The notes: generated by a model not told the origin, from the letters alone. Positions 20,438-30,383 are shown, counted from the first letter of the stretch. The stretch: DNA of 64,000 nucleotides from Candidatus Gastranaerophilales bacterium (GCA_944326685.1 CALVEV010000014.1:1-64000); one strand, 5' to 3'. Program-made: numbers and translations.

Positions 20438-21712
20438 ATGAAAAATACAGTTGTTGTTGGTGCTCAATGGGGAGATGAAGGCAAAGCAAAAATTACAGAC
20501 TTACTCGCTCAAAACGCTGATGTTATTATTCGTTATCAAGGTGGTTGTAATGCTGGTCACACTGTAGTAGTTGATAATAAAACTTTCAAATTTCATCTAA
20601 TTCCATCAGGAATTTTATATAAAAATAAAATTTGCATAATTGGTCCAGGAACAGTTATACACCCAGAATCTTTTGAAAAAGAATTAAATGGTTTAATCGA
20701 AGAAGGTATTGATGTTTCAAACCTTAAAATTAGTCCTTTAGCATCGATTACCATGCCTTATCATATTGAAATTGATGGGTATTCAGAATCTAATGCAGGA
20801 AAAGGTAAAATAGGAACAACTAAAAAAGGAATAGGTCCAACATATACTGATAAATACGCAAGAATTGGATTAAAAATTCAAGATTTATATTCTGCTGAAA
20901 CTCTATCAGAAAAATTAGATATTATATTACCGTTAAAAAATAAACAACTTGAAAAAGTGTACGGTTTAGAACCATATTCAAAAGAATGTATAACTGCATT
21001 ATGTGAAAAATATGCAGAATTATTTAAACCATATGTTTGCTTTGAATGGCAAGATTTATTAAGAGAACATAAGAAAGATACTATTCTTTTTGAAGGCGCT
21101 CAAGGAGTTATGCTTGACGTGGATTATGGAACATATCCTTTTGTAACCAGTTCAAACCCAATTGGCGGAGGAGCTGCAACAGGTTCAGGCTATGGACCAA
21201 GAATGATTGATGAAGTTATTGGGGTTTCAAAAGCTTATGTAACAAGAGTTGGAGAAGGGCCATTCGTTACAGAATTAAATGACGAAACTGGAGATAAAAT
21301 AAGAGAAATCGGACATGAATTTGGCGTTACAACAGGGCGTCCTAGAAGATGCGGCTGGTTTGATGCTGTTATTATGAAATATGCTGTTTTAGTTGGCGGA
21401 CTTACATCTATCGCATTAACTAAAATTGATGTATTTGATTCATTTGATGAAATAAAAGTTTGTACTGCTTATAAAGATACAAGAAACGGGCAAATTTATA
21501 CATCATATCCAACAGATGTATTTATACATAAATATTTAGAACCAATATATGAAACACATGCCGGTTGGGGAGTGGACATAACTAAAATAAAAGAGTATGA
21601 TAAATTACCTGAAAATGCTAAAAAATATCTTGAAAGGTTGGAAGAACTTCTTGAATGTCCTATATCTATAATTAGTGTTGGACCTGATAGAGAACAAACA
21701 ATTATAAAGTAG
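20438..21712 (+). CDS. purA: Adenylosuccinate synthase PurA
   Basis: Joins IMP and aspartate, using GTP, in the first step to AMP. 424 residues, full length: VVVGAQWGDEGKAKITD (GTP loop; the usual GKGK is GKAK here), NAGHTVVVD, TTKKGIGPTY, VTTGRPRRCGW and the C-terminal TKIDVFD. AAGGGGGC precedes ATG. The GH38 gene follows 21 nt later on the same strand, so the two are probably co-transcribed. Confidence 0.97.
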   Translation: MKNTVVVGAQWGDEGKAKITDLLAQNADVIIRYQGGCNAGHTVVVDNKTFKFHLIPSGILYKNKICIIGPGTVIHPESFEKELNGLIEEGIDVSNLKISPLASITMPYHIEIDGYSESNAGKGKIGTTKKGIGPTYTDKYARIGLKIQDLYSAETLSEKLDIILPLKNKQLEKVYGLEPYSKECITALCEKYAELFKPYVCFEWQDLLREHKKDTILFEGAQGVMLDVDYGTYPFVTSSNPIGGGAATGSGYGPRMIDEVIGVSKAYVTRVGEGPFVTELNDETGDKIREIGHEFGVTTGRPRRCGWFDAVIMKYAVLVGGLTSIALTKIDVFDSFDEIKVCTAYKDTRNGQIYTSYPTDVFIHKYLEPIYETHAGWGVDITKIKEYDKLPENAKKYLERLEELLECPISIISVGPDREQTIIK

Positions 21713-21733
21713 ATAATTATATTAGAGGTAATT

Positions 21734-23830
21734 ATGAAGAAGAAAGTTATTGGATTCGTACACACTCATTGGGATAGAGAATGGTATAGAGAATTTGAAG
21801 TCTTTAGAATGAGATTATTAAGAGTATTTGATAATATTCTTTCTCTATTAGAATCTAATAAACTACCTTCCTTCTATTTTGATGGTCAAACATCAGCAAT
21901 AGAAGACTATCTTGAAATAAGACCAGAAAAAAAAGATATTATTAAAAAATTAATATCAGAAAAAAAACTATTTATAGGTCCATTTTATTGTTTAATTGAT
22001 GAGTTTTTAACCGATGAAAAAGTTATAAGAAAAAACTTGGAAATAGGACTCGAGTATTCAAAAAAAATGGGTTGTGATGATTTTATAGGTTATTTTGCAG
22101 ATACTTTTGGACATACACCTAATTTTATACCTATATTAAAAGAACACGGTATAAATACAGTAATTGTTTGGAGAGGTTGTGGTGAAATACCTTCTGAATT
22201 TACTTGGGGAATAGATGAAAAGACTTCTATAAACTGTATTAATCTAGTACGAGGGTATTTTAATGATTATATTTCTGCGGACTTAGCTATTGATAAAAAA
22301 GCGGAATGCATAAAAAATGAATTAGATAAAATCGCAAAATATTCTGGAGATGTTCTTTTAATGCCAATAGGTGGCGATCACTTAGGAGTACATTCTGACA
22401 TTAAAAATATCGTAGATGAAGTTAATAAAAGGCTTGATGATTATGAAATTGAAATAGGTTCATTATTTGATTATATTGAACTTGTTAAAGATAATTTTAA
22501 TCAATATAAATATTATGGAGAATTAAGAGATAATTCAAAAACATTTACCCTTCAAGGTAGCTATTCATCAAGATTAGACTTAAAAAGACTAAATATTGAA
22601 ACAACACATTTGTTAGAAAAAGCAGATAGATTAAGAAAATATTTTAAAAATGAATCAAATAATTATGAGAGATTAATTAACTATGCGTATAAATTTTTGC
22701 TTCAAAATCAAGCGCATGACTCAATTTATGGATGTTCTCTAGACGATGTCCACAGAGAAGATATAGTACGTTATAAAAAAGTACAACAAATCGCTAATAC
22801 AATTATTGATGAAATTAAATTCAACAATAACATTACAGATACTGAAATTATAAATTTAGGTCAAGATTATAAAGGTTCATTTGAATTTAAAACAACTAAA
22901 AAACTCAATGGATATCAATTAATAAATACAGAAATGGGATTTGAAAAAAGTTTATTAACTGATACTCTAAAAGTTCCTGTAACAGAAGATTATACAGAAA
23001 TTTATACATATCTAGGTCAAATTGATATAAAAGAAAATGAAAGAAAAGAAATACAAACAATTAAAGAAGAAACAGATGTATTTACCTCTGATAAATGTAT
23101 AGGAAATTCAAAAATATTTTTATCTATAGAAAATGACGAAATAAAAATTGTGAATTATAAACTTAAATTTATCGACTATATAGATAATGGCGACAGTTAT
23201 AATGAAGGCCCTGATGAAAATGATAGGGGTAAAATAGGAAATATTATAAATTCCAAAGTTCTGTATAATGGAGAAATCCGTTCTGCTATTCACTTTCAAA
23301 TTGATATAGGAGATATCCTAAATGTAGTAGTTTGTTTAGATATACAATCAGAATTACTTAATTTCAAAATTGACTGGGTTAATACATATACCAATCACAA
23401 CTTACAAGTTGTAATAGATACAAATGAAAAGATTTACAATACATATTCAGAAGATACAAATATCATAATAAAACGAGAATTTAATCCTGATTATGATATT
23501 CGTAAAAATCTTCCGAAAACCAAGGGGTTAGAAGCAAAAAATAATACAGCACCAATGCAAAGAGGTGTTTGGGCTAATGGAATTGGAATTATTACCAAAG
23601 GACTAACTCAATATGAAATAAGTGGTAGTAATATTGGTATATGTTTATTACGTTCAACAGATATTTTGTCAAATCCTAAAAATCCTGCTAGAACAACTCC
23701 AGCTGGACCACCAATTATGTTAAATGATTTAAAACAGTTAGGTGAAAATTCTGCTGAATTTTCTCTATATATCGGAGATAAAGCAAGCCTAAAACCTATG
23801 ATAGATAAGCTTTATAACTACATAGTTTAG
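21734..23830 (+). CDS. Alpha-mannosidase-like glycoside hydrolase, GH38
   Basis: Retaining GH38 enzyme, expected to release alpha-linked mannose; substrate not known. 698 residues, shorter than most bacterial members (850-1,000). Metal-binding HTHWDREW opens the protein, YFADTFGHTPNF holds the candidate nucleophile Asp, QNQAHDSIYGCSLDDV is the conserved third motif. The C-terminal ~350 residues form the beta-rich domains. No signal peptide: a cytoplasmic enzyme acting on imported sugars or internal glycans. It stands alone, without transporter or regulator, 21 nt after purA. Confidence 0.88.
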   Translation: MKKKVIGFVHTHWDREWYREFEVFRMRLLRVFDNILSLLESNKLPSFYFDGQTSAIEDYLEIRPEKKDIIKKLISEKKLFIGPFYCLIDEFLTDEKVIRKNLEIGLEYSKKMGCDDFIGYFADTFGHTPNFIPILKEHGINTVIVWRGCGEIPSEFTWGIDEKTSINCINLVRGYFNDYISADLAIDKKAECIKNELDKIAKYSGDVLLMPIGGDHLGVHSDIKNIVDEVNKRLDDYEIEIGSLFDYIELVKDNFNQYKYYGELRDNSKTFTLQGSYSSRLDLKRLNIETTHLLEKADRLRKYFKNESNNYERLINYAYKFLLQNQAHDSIYGCSLDDVHREDIVRYKKVQQIANTIIDEIKFNNNITDTEIINLGQDYKGSFEFKTTKKLNGYQLINTEMGFEKSLLTDTLKVPVTEDYTEIYTYLGQIDIKENERKEIQTIKEETDVFTSDKCIGNSKIFLSIENDEIKIVNYKLKFIDYIDNGDSYNEGPDENDRGKIGNIINSKVLYNGEIRSAIHFQIDIGDILNVVVCLDIQSELLNFKIDWVNTYTNHNLQVVIDTNEKIYNTYSEDTNIIIKREFNPDYDIRKNLPKTKGLEAKNNTAPMQRGVWANGIGIITKGLTQYEISGSNIGICLLRSTDILSNPKNPARTTPAGPPIMLNDLKQLGENSAEFSLYIGDKASLKPMIDKLYNYIV

Positions 23831-23972
23831 TAACTAAAGTTTTATGGTTTCAACATAAAGTATAAAACATCTCCAACCAAAGTATAATTTTTGTAAAAAT
23901 TATCAAAGTTTTTAAAATTTGTGCCGTAATATAAAATGCAAGTCAAAAAATATTATAAGAAGGTAAGAAAAT

Positions 23973-25322
23973 ATGGCACAAGAAAACTTAGGCGCTTCAC
24001 TGTTTGGGCGTTCTTCAAACATGGTAGGAAACGACCCACTTGAGGAAATTTTTGCACTAAACTTAGGAGATTTTATATCAGAAAATCTTATTTCTGAAGA
24101 TTTAGCTAAAAAAATAGGTAATAGTGACAAGAATAAAGCCGCAAAACTTAAAAACCAATTAAGCGAACTTGTTTCAGTATATTCTTTTAATAAAACTCTT
24201 AGTGTAATAGGGTTTAATTCAAAAGATGATTATATAATTTATAATTCTATAGCTAAAACAATGGCACAGATATTAGAAGTTGATTTATGTCATGTTTATT
24301 TGAAAAAAGAATTTGCTTGTGGTCTTGAAAATACAAATAAAGATTTAGTATTTGCGGGATCTTCTCTAGACGTAGAAGATAGTATATATGCTAAAAATAT
24401 TGGGTATAATTTTGATGAAGCAAATCCAGTAACAGAATCTTATCAAAAAATTGAAACTATTAAGATAACAAATCCTAACGATGGTTTTGCTGAATTAAAT
24501 GAAAAAAATGTAAAATTATTAGCTGCAATTCCGATGCACAATAACGCAAATGTAGTTGGTGTTTTAGTAGTTGAATCATTCAAAGAAAAAACAATAAGAG
24601 AAGAATTTGTTGATTTAGTGGAAAAAATGTCAAGACTATTTGGAACATCAATATCTCTACAAAAAACAATCAATGATACAAACGAGCTTATAGATAATCC
24701 AGAGTCAGATATTACTGATTTAAGACATATGAGAGCAGAATTAACTGCACTTATTGGAGATTTAGGAGATAACCAAGAAGCATTTGTTAAAGCATTAGCA
24801 AGAGCTGTTGATATCAAAGGTCAATATAGCGTTTCTCATTCACAAAATACTGCTGAAATGGCTAAATTAATTTCTACAGAACTTGGTTTGAATGAAAAAA
24901 CTAAAGACTTAATATATTATGCAGGTTTATTACAAAATATAGGTAAAATCACACTTCCAGAAGAATTATTTGCAACAAAAGGTAAATTAAGCAAAGAAGA
25001 TTGGGATAAACTAAAAGAATATTCAAATATAGGTGTAAATCTTCTTATGAACATTAACTTTATGTCAGAGGTTGTACCATATATTTGTTATCAAAAAGAA
25101 CGCTATGATGGATCTGGTGAACCAGAAGGTCTTGCTAGAATGTCTATTCCATTAGGTTCAAGAATTATTGCAGTTGCTGATGCTTTTTGTGCAATGACAT
25201 CGGATAGAGCATACAGAAAAGCAATGTCAAAAGATGAAGCATTAGCAATTATGAGGCAAGAAGCAGGTACAAAATGGGATCCAATAGTTGTAGATGCTTT
25301 ATATGATAGTGTTCATAAATAA
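23973..25322 (+). CDS. GAF domain protein with degenerate HD-GYP domain
   Basis: 449 residues. A helical N terminus, GAF-like middle (about 70-225, with LLAAIPMHNNANVVGVLVVE), then an HD-GYP domain (about 260-449). HD-GYP proteins hydrolyse cyclic di-GMP, but the metal ligands here are mostly lost: HD is replaced by Gln321-Asn322 in LLQNIGKI, the HP pair is Tyr350-Ser351, the HH pair is QK in CYQKERYDG, and GYP reads GEP. The fold motifs ERYDGSG and VADAFCAMTSDRAYR remain. It is probably a non-catalytic sensor or binding protein. AGAAGGTAAG precedes the ATG. Confidence 0.85.
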   Translation: MAQENLGASLFGRSSNMVGNDPLEEIFALNLGDFISENLISEDLAKKIGNSDKNKAAKLKNQLSELVSVYSFNKTLSVIGFNSKDDYIIYNSIAKTMAQILEVDLCHVYLKKEFACGLENTNKDLVFAGSSLDVEDSIYAKNIGYNFDEANPVTESYQKIETIKITNPNDGFAELNEKNVKLLAAIPMHNNANVVGVLVVESFKEKTIREEFVDLVEKMSRLFGTSISLQKTINDTNELIDNPESDITDLRHMRAELTALIGDLGDNQEAFVKALARAVDIKGQYSVSHSQNTAEMAKLISTELGLNEKTKDLIYYAGLLQNIGKITLPEELFATKGKLSKEDWDKLKEYSNIGVNLLMNINFMSEVVPYICYQKERYDGSGEPEGLARMSIPLGSRIIAVADAFCAMTSDRAYRKAMSKDEALAIMRQEAGTKWDPIVVDALYDSVHK

Positions 25323-25351
25323 ATCTAAATAAAATCTTTTTCCTAAAATGC

Positions 25352-25380
25352 GGGGTGATAAAAATTATCACCCCTGTTGT
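25352..25380. terminator. Bidirectional terminator
   Basis: GGGGTGATAA / TTATCACCCC stem with a 3-nt loop, between the HD-GYP gene (+) and the convergent gene at 25380 (-). Confidence 0.8.
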
Positions 25381-25823
25381 TATTTATCTATATGAAAAAT
25401 TCTTCTTAATTTTTTTATGAAAGGACTTCTGTTTGCTTCAATAGCAGCTTTTAATACTGATTTATCATGTTCTTTTTTTAACTTTATTTTGTTAATTTCG
25501 GATTCAAATTCCTCTATAGATAATTTATTAATTTTATCACCTACATTTTGGTATGATTCTTGATATGTCCGATTTTTCCCTCTTTTTACAATATTAGAGT
25601 AAATGGTGTGTTCAGTATTTTTATCTAATTTAAAATGAACACCTATAGATATTCCATCACCTTTAACAATTTTCTTTTGTGAAACAATTGGGTTTGGATA
25701 TTTATGGTCTATTTGTTTAACAAGTTTAGAATTCATAACAGTATCTAAAAGTTCAATATTCCATTTTCTCGGTGATTTATATTTCATTCCAAAATTAGGA
25801 CTATTATTTTTTATATTATTCAT
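25380..25823 (-). CDS. Lineage-specific protein with N-terminal NFG motif
   Basis: About 147 residues, basic (many Lys), no signal or membrane segment. The N terminus MNNIKNNSPNFGMKYKSPRKW carries an Asn-rich tract and N-F-G, like the other tagged proteins here. A beta-rich middle (ISIGVHFKLDKNTEHTIYSN) precedes a Lys/Glu-rich helix (EEFESEINKIKLKKEHDKS). ATG 25823 follows AGAGG by about 10 nt; a TTG at 25826 is the alternative. Nothing recognised. Confidence 0.6.
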   Translation of the reverse strand: MNNIKNNSPNFGMKYKSPRKWNIELLDTVMNSKLVKQIDHKYPNPIVSQKKIVKGDGISIGVHFKLDKNTEHTIYSNIVKRGKNRTYQESYQNVGDKINKLSIEEFESEINKIKLKKEHDKSVLKAAIEANRSPFIKKLRRIFHIDK

Positions 25824-25935
25824 CAAATTGCGACCTCTTATGCTTATTTGAAAACCTGTAAAAGTTTTTTTTGCTAAATAGTTACAAACAGTTACAAAAT
25901 CCTGATGTATAATAACAACTAAGGGAGTATTATTT

Positions 25936-27183
25936 ATGGAAAGTTTTGATTTAGGAATTATAGGTGGTGGCCCTGCAGGTTATACAACAGCTCTGTATGC
26001 TGCAAAGCAAGGTAAATCAGTTATATTATTTGAAAAAGATGAAATAGGTGGAACATGCTTAAATAGAGGATGCATACCAACAAAAATTTATCTTCATGCA
26101 TCTCAAATATACCAAGAAATGAAAGATGCCAGCAAAATTGGGATTTTTTCAGATAATATAAAATTTGATTTTGAAAAAATATCAGAACATAAAAATAATA
26201 CAATTTTGAAAATTAGAAAATCATTAGAGTTAATGATAAAACAGGCTGGTATAACAGTTATAAAAGAAAAAGCACAAGTTGTTTCAAAAAATATTATTGA
26301 AGCAAATAATATCGAATACCAATGTAAAGAAATCGTAATTTGTACAGGTTCAAAACCAAAAGAAATTAAGGGGCTTGAATTTGACCATAAATTTATAATA
26401 AATTCAGATGACATACTTAATCTAAATCAACTTCCTAAGAAAATACTTATTGTAGGATCAGGCGCAATAGGTATAGAATGGGCTAGAATATTATCAAACT
26501 TTGATGTAGAAGTTGTATTAACAGAAATTGCACAAAAACTTGTACCTCTTGCTGACTGGGAGGTTTCTAAAAGAATTGAACGTCAATTTAAAATGAAAAA
26601 GATTAAATATTATACAGAAACTTCTATCAAAACTATTGAAAACAAAAAAGTCACTTTATCAAACGATGAAATAATAGAACCTGATTGTATCCTTGTTGCT
26701 GCAGGTAGAGAAATTGTGAAAAATGAAGGGGTTGAAAAATTAGAAGGAATAAAAATAATTGGTGATGCCGCAGGAGAAATTCAACTTGCTCATTATGCAA
26801 CAAGTCAAGCAAAGGAATTAGTTCTAAATATTCCTTATAACAAAAACTTAATTCCTTCTGTTATATATGGAACTCCTGAAATAGCTTGGATTGGTAAATG
26901 TTTCAAATCGAAAGATGAAGAAGTTGAGTATGATGTTGTAGTTTACCCAATTTCTGCACTAGGAAAAGCACATTGTGACGGTTGTATTGATGGATTTATA
27001 AAAATAATATCTAAAGATAATAAAATTATAGGGGCTCATATAATATCACCGGAAGCATCTGCTCTTATTCAACAAATAACAATTGCAATGCAAAATGATA
27101 TTACAGTAAATAAACTAAAAGAAGTATGTTTTGCTCATCCAACATATTCAGAAGGGATTTTTGAAGGAATAATGCAATTATGA
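25936..27183 (+). CDS. lpdA: Dihydrolipoyl dehydrogenase
   Basis: FAD enzyme that re-oxidises dihydrolipoyl groups of glycine cleavage or 2-oxo acid dehydrogenase complexes with NAD. 415 residues, about 45 shorter than usual. FAD site GIIGGGPAGY, redox disulfide in GGTCLNRGCIPTK (Cys41, Cys46), NAD site IVGSGAIGIEW, second FAD motif IIGDAAGEIQ, C-terminal HPTYSEG supplying the acid-base His-Glu. AGGGAG precedes the ATG. The last four bases overlap lipA, so lipoate synthesis and use are linked. The complex it serves is not in the window. Confidence 0.93.
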   Translation: MESFDLGIIGGGPAGYTTALYAAKQGKSVILFEKDEIGGTCLNRGCIPTKIYLHASQIYQEMKDASKIGIFSDNIKFDFEKISEHKNNTILKIRKSLELMIKQAGITVIKEKAQVVSKNIIEANNIEYQCKEIVICTGSKPKEIKGLEFDHKFIINSDDILNLNQLPKKILIVGSGAIGIEWARILSNFDVEVVLTEIAQKLVPLADWEVSKRIERQFKMKKIKYYTETSIKTIENKKVTLSNDEIIEPDCILVAAGREIVKNEGVEKLEGIKIIGDAAGEIQLAHYATSQAKELVLNIPYNKNLIPSVIYGTPEIAWIGKCFKSKDEEVEYDVVVYPISALGKAHCDGCIDGFIKIISKDNKIIGAHIISPEASALIQQITIAMQNDITVNKLKEVCFAHPTYSEGIFEGIMQL

Positions 27184-28022
27184 GAAGACTACCAGACTAT
27201 TTAAAAAGAAATATTATAGATAATGAACAAACTAAAACCGTAAGACGCATATTAAAGACAAAATGTCTAAATACAGTATGTGACGGAGCAAGATGTCCTA
27301 ATAAAAATGAGTGTTACGGAAATCATACTGCGACATTTTTAATAATGGGAAATGTTTGTACCAGAAACTGCAAATATTGTAATATCTCAACTGCAAAACC
27401 GGAACCACTAGATAAAAATGAACCTAAACATATTGCAGAAGCAGTAAATGAACTAGGGCTTAAATATGTAGTAATAACTTCAGTTACAAGAGATGACCTA
27501 CCTGATGGTGGCGCAAATCATTTTGCAGAATGTATAAAAGAAATCAGAAACCTATCATCAGATATAAAAATAGAAATACTGACTCCTGATTTTTTAAGAA
27601 AAGATGGGGCATTAGATATTATTATTGAATCTCGACCAGACGTATTTAATCATAATATTGAAACAACTAGAAATATTTTTAAAACAGCAAGACCACTAGG
27701 AGATTATAATCGTTCACTAGAAGTTTTAAAATACATTAAAGAAAACAGTAAAATTAAAACAAAATCAGGATTAATGGTTGGTTTGGGTGAAACTTTTGAA
27801 GATATTGAAAATACACTGAGTGATTTAAAAAATGTTGGTTGTGATATTCTAACAATAGGTCAATATATTCAACCCTCAAAACAACATTTGGAAGTTAGCA
27901 AATACTATTCATTAGAAGAATTTGAAGAATTAAAACATATAGCAGAAAAAATCGGACTAACAAAATACCAAATAGGTCCATTAGTCCGAAGTTCATATAA
28001 TGCTAAATTTTTAAATGAATAA
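27180..28022 (+). CDS. lipA: Lipoyl synthase LipA
   Basis: Radical SAM enzyme that inserts two sulfur atoms into protein-bound octanoyl groups to make lipoyl groups. 280 residues: auxiliary cluster cysteines in CLNTVCDGARCPNKNEC, SAM motif CTRNCKYC, TSVTRDDLPDGGANHF, and the C-terminal RSSY whose Ser caps the auxiliary cluster. ATG overlaps the stop of lpd by 4 nt. No lipB or lplA nearby. Confidence 0.96.
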   Translation: MRRLPDYLKRNIIDNEQTKTVRRILKTKCLNTVCDGARCPNKNECYGNHTATFLIMGNVCTRNCKYCNISTAKPEPLDKNEPKHIAEAVNELGLKYVVITSVTRDDLPDGGANHFAECIKEIRNLSSDIKIEILTPDFLRKDGALDIIIESRPDVFNHNIETTRNIFKTARPLGDYNRSLEVLKYIKENSKIKTKSGLMVGLGETFEDIENTLSDLKNVGCDILTIGQYIQPSKQHLEVSKYYSLEEFEELKHIAEKIGLTKYQIGPLVRSSYNAKFLNE

Positions 28023-28026
28023 TAAA

Positions 28027-29031
28027 TTATGCCTTTTTAGGAGCTGGCCATTCAAATTTTTGTCCTTTACCTAATTCTCCAGGTCTAGCAATTGCAGGTT
28101 TTTGAGATTCTGTACTCATCTGAATTTTTGAATCAACTGAACCAGCTTTACCTGCTTCTCCTTTATTTACACCTGAATTTATTGTGTAAACATTATCAGT
28201 AATATCCTTAGTTTTATTATTTTCAGAATAATAAACAATATGAGATATTTTATACATTGGTTGTTTAGTAGAATTATCAATACCTACGAAAGTATAAGTA
28301 TAAACAGTCTCTTTACCTTTTTCTTTCTTACCAGTACCATCAGTAACTTTAAAGGACTCTGGATATCCATCTGAATTATTTTTACCAACTTCAGACACTT
28401 CACCATCAATATTTAAAGTCTGTATAGTTTTATTAACGGCTAAAGCCTTAGAAGCCTTATCAGTAGGATCTGCTGGCCCTACTGGATTAGCTGGATCTAC
28501 TGAACCTGCTGGATCAGTTGGCTTTTCAGGTTTTTCTGGATCTGTTGGTTTCTCTGGTTTTTCAGGCTTTTCTGGATCTGTTGGTTTATCAGATTTAGCT
28601 GTTTGCTCTGGATTTACAGTAGGTGTTGTATTTACTGTTGTAAAGTAACGGCTTAAGTTAGTAAAATAGTTTTGGAATGGGAATTGCCAGTTTGCTTGTA
28701 GTGTTGCTTGTTGTGGAGCTTGGTTTCTTTTCTTTAATAAAGCTGATAAACCCCATAAACCTAAGCCTTTTACAGCATTAGCAATTCCACCTGCTAAGAA
28801 TATAGAGCTTGCAGAAGTGTTAGTATATCCACCACCAATAAATATATTGACTTCTTTTTTTGAAGGAATACCTTTAAAGGCTCTCCAATATTCACCATTA
28901 TCAAGCCAAGAACCATCAATATGATATCTTGTGGTATCTGTTAAGTCAATGTCTCTATTGTTAACCCAGGTTTCCCAAGGGTTATATTTAGAAGGTTCTC
29001 CACCTCTTGGATGCATTCCGCCAGTCCACAT
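28027..29031 (-). CDS. Lineage-specific protein with glycine-rich membrane segment and Pro-Glu-Lys repeats
   Basis: 334 residues. N-terminal ~75 residues hydrophilic and Trp-rich (GGMHPRGGEPSKYNPWETWV), a hydrophobic Gly-rich segment at about 78-100 (SIFLAGGIANAVKGLGLWGL) that could span a membrane, then KPTDPEKPEKPEKP repeats at about 145-180, and a C-terminal domain with a beta pattern (ETVYTYTFVGIDNSTKQPMY). Pro-rich linkers of this kind often span a cell wall or envelope. AAGGAG precedes the ATG. No signal peptide. Function unknown. Confidence 0.65.
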   Translation of the reverse strand: MWTGGMHPRGGEPSKYNPWETWVNNRDIDLTDTTRYHIDGSWLDNGEYWRAFKGIPSKKEVNIFIGGGYTNTSASSIFLAGGIANAVKGLGLWGLSALLKKRNQAPQQATLQANWQFPFQNYFTNLSRYFTTVNTTPTVNPEQTAKSDKPTDPEKPEKPEKPTDPEKPEKPTDPAGSVDPANPVGPADPTDKASKALAVNKTIQTLNIDGEVSEVGKNNSDGYPESFKVTDGTGKKEKGKETVYTYTFVGIDNSTKQPMYKISHIVYYSENNKTKDITDNVYTINSGVNKGEAGKAGSVDSKIQMSTESQKPAIARPGELGKGQKFEWPAPKKA

Positions 29032-29211
29032 ATCAATAGCTCCTTGTTAGTATTACATATATATAAAGTATATATGTAATATATAATTGCTCTTTTTATA
29101 TAAATTTGTAAAGATTTTGTTACATTCTTATAAAAAATAGGGCTATAACTGAGATTTAGTATATGGTTGTATAATAAGATAAAATAATGTATCATTAATT
29201 TGAGGTGATTT

Positions 29212-30348
29212 ATGAACAATAAAATTATAATATTAGAAAAAGAAGAAGAGTCTGTTGAATTAATAAAAAATTATATGAGTGAAATTGAAGAGTTAAATAT
29301 TGATGCAATATTTACTAATTATGAAGAAGGTGTTAAATATGCATCAGAATCATTGCCTCATATTGTTATATATTCCTCAACTAATGATAATGTTTATGAT
29401 ACTAAAATAATAAAGAAGCTTTCTGACTTATCTATAAATGTAATAGTATTGTCATTGAATTATACAACAAACCTTGTTATTCAAGCTTTAAGAGCAGGAG
29501 CAAAGGATTTTGTTTCAAAGCCAATAATCAAAAAAGATTTTATGTGTTCAATAAAAAAATGTTGTAAAGATGTAGTTAAAGCAATAAATAAATCAAATAT
29601 AATATCGATTTTTTCAAATAAAGGTGGGATTGGTAAGACAGCAATTGCAACAAATTTAGCTGTAGAATTTGCAAGACAAACTAGAGAAAAGGTTGTATTA
29701 GTTGATTTAAACTTACCATTAGGTGATGTTACAACATTTATCAATATAAAACCATCAGTAACAATATCATCGGCAATAGAAACAGCGACTCATAAGGGAG
29801 CAGAAGCTGTATTAAATGCATGTAAGCAATATAAAGATACAAGTTTATATGTTTTAGCAGAGCCAATATATTTAGAAGAGAGTCATACAATGACTCCAAC
29901 TCATATATTTAAGTTATTTGAATATTTACGAGAATCATTTTCTTATATATTAGTAGATGTTGGTACTAATATAGATAAAATGAATATGAAAATATTAGAG
30001 CTTTCTGATTTGATATTATTAGTATCAATTGTTAATTTACCTTTAATACGGAATTGTCAAAGATGTTTAGATTTATTTAATAATCTAGGATTTGATGAAA
30101 ATAAAACAAAAATTGTAATAAATAGATATTTAGAAAATGATGAGATTAAAATAGAAGATGTAGAAAAAGTCTTAAATCAAAGTATATATTGGAAAATTCC
30201 AAATAATTATTTTACAATAATGTCATCAATCAACAAAGCTATGCCAGTATGTGAAATTAATGAGAATTCGAATGTTACATTAAGTTTTAGTGGTTTAGCT
30301 AATAAAATAACAGAAGATATCATAATAAAAGACTTTATAGGATCATAA
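29212..30348 (+). CDS. CpaE/TadZ-like MinD-type ATPase with degenerate receiver
   Basis: 378 residues. The N-terminal ~120 residues have receiver-like topology but the phospho-acceptor strand reads HIVIYSSTND, without the usual Asp, so phosphorylation is unlikely. Residues ~130-370 are a MinD/ParA ATPase with deviant Walker A KGGIGKTAIA and VLVDLNLPLGDV. The combination is that of CpaE/TadZ, which place a pilus or Tad apparatus at a pole; no other pilus gene is in the window. GAGGTGA precedes ATG, and TATAAT and TAAAAT hexamers lie about 30 nt upstream. Confidence 0.82.
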   Translation: MNNKIIILEKEEESVELIKNYMSEIEELNIDAIFTNYEEGVKYASESLPHIVIYSSTNDNVYDTKIIKKLSDLSINVIVLSLNYTTNLVIQALRAGAKDFVSKPIIKKDFMCSIKKCCKDVVKAINKSNIISIFSNKGGIGKTAIATNLAVEFARQTREKVVLVDLNLPLGDVTTFINIKPSVTISSAIETATHKGAEAVLNACKQYKDTSLYVLAEPIYLEESHTMTPTHIFKLFEYLRESFSYILVDVGTNIDKMNMKILELSDLILLVSIVNLPLIRNCQRCLDLFNNLGFDENKTKIVINRYLENDEIKIEDVEKVLNQSIYWKIPNNYFTIMSSINKAMPVCEINENSNVTLSFSGLANKITEDIIIKDFIGS

Positions 30349-30383
30349 ATAAAAGTAATAAGAAAGATAGAATTATTACATGC

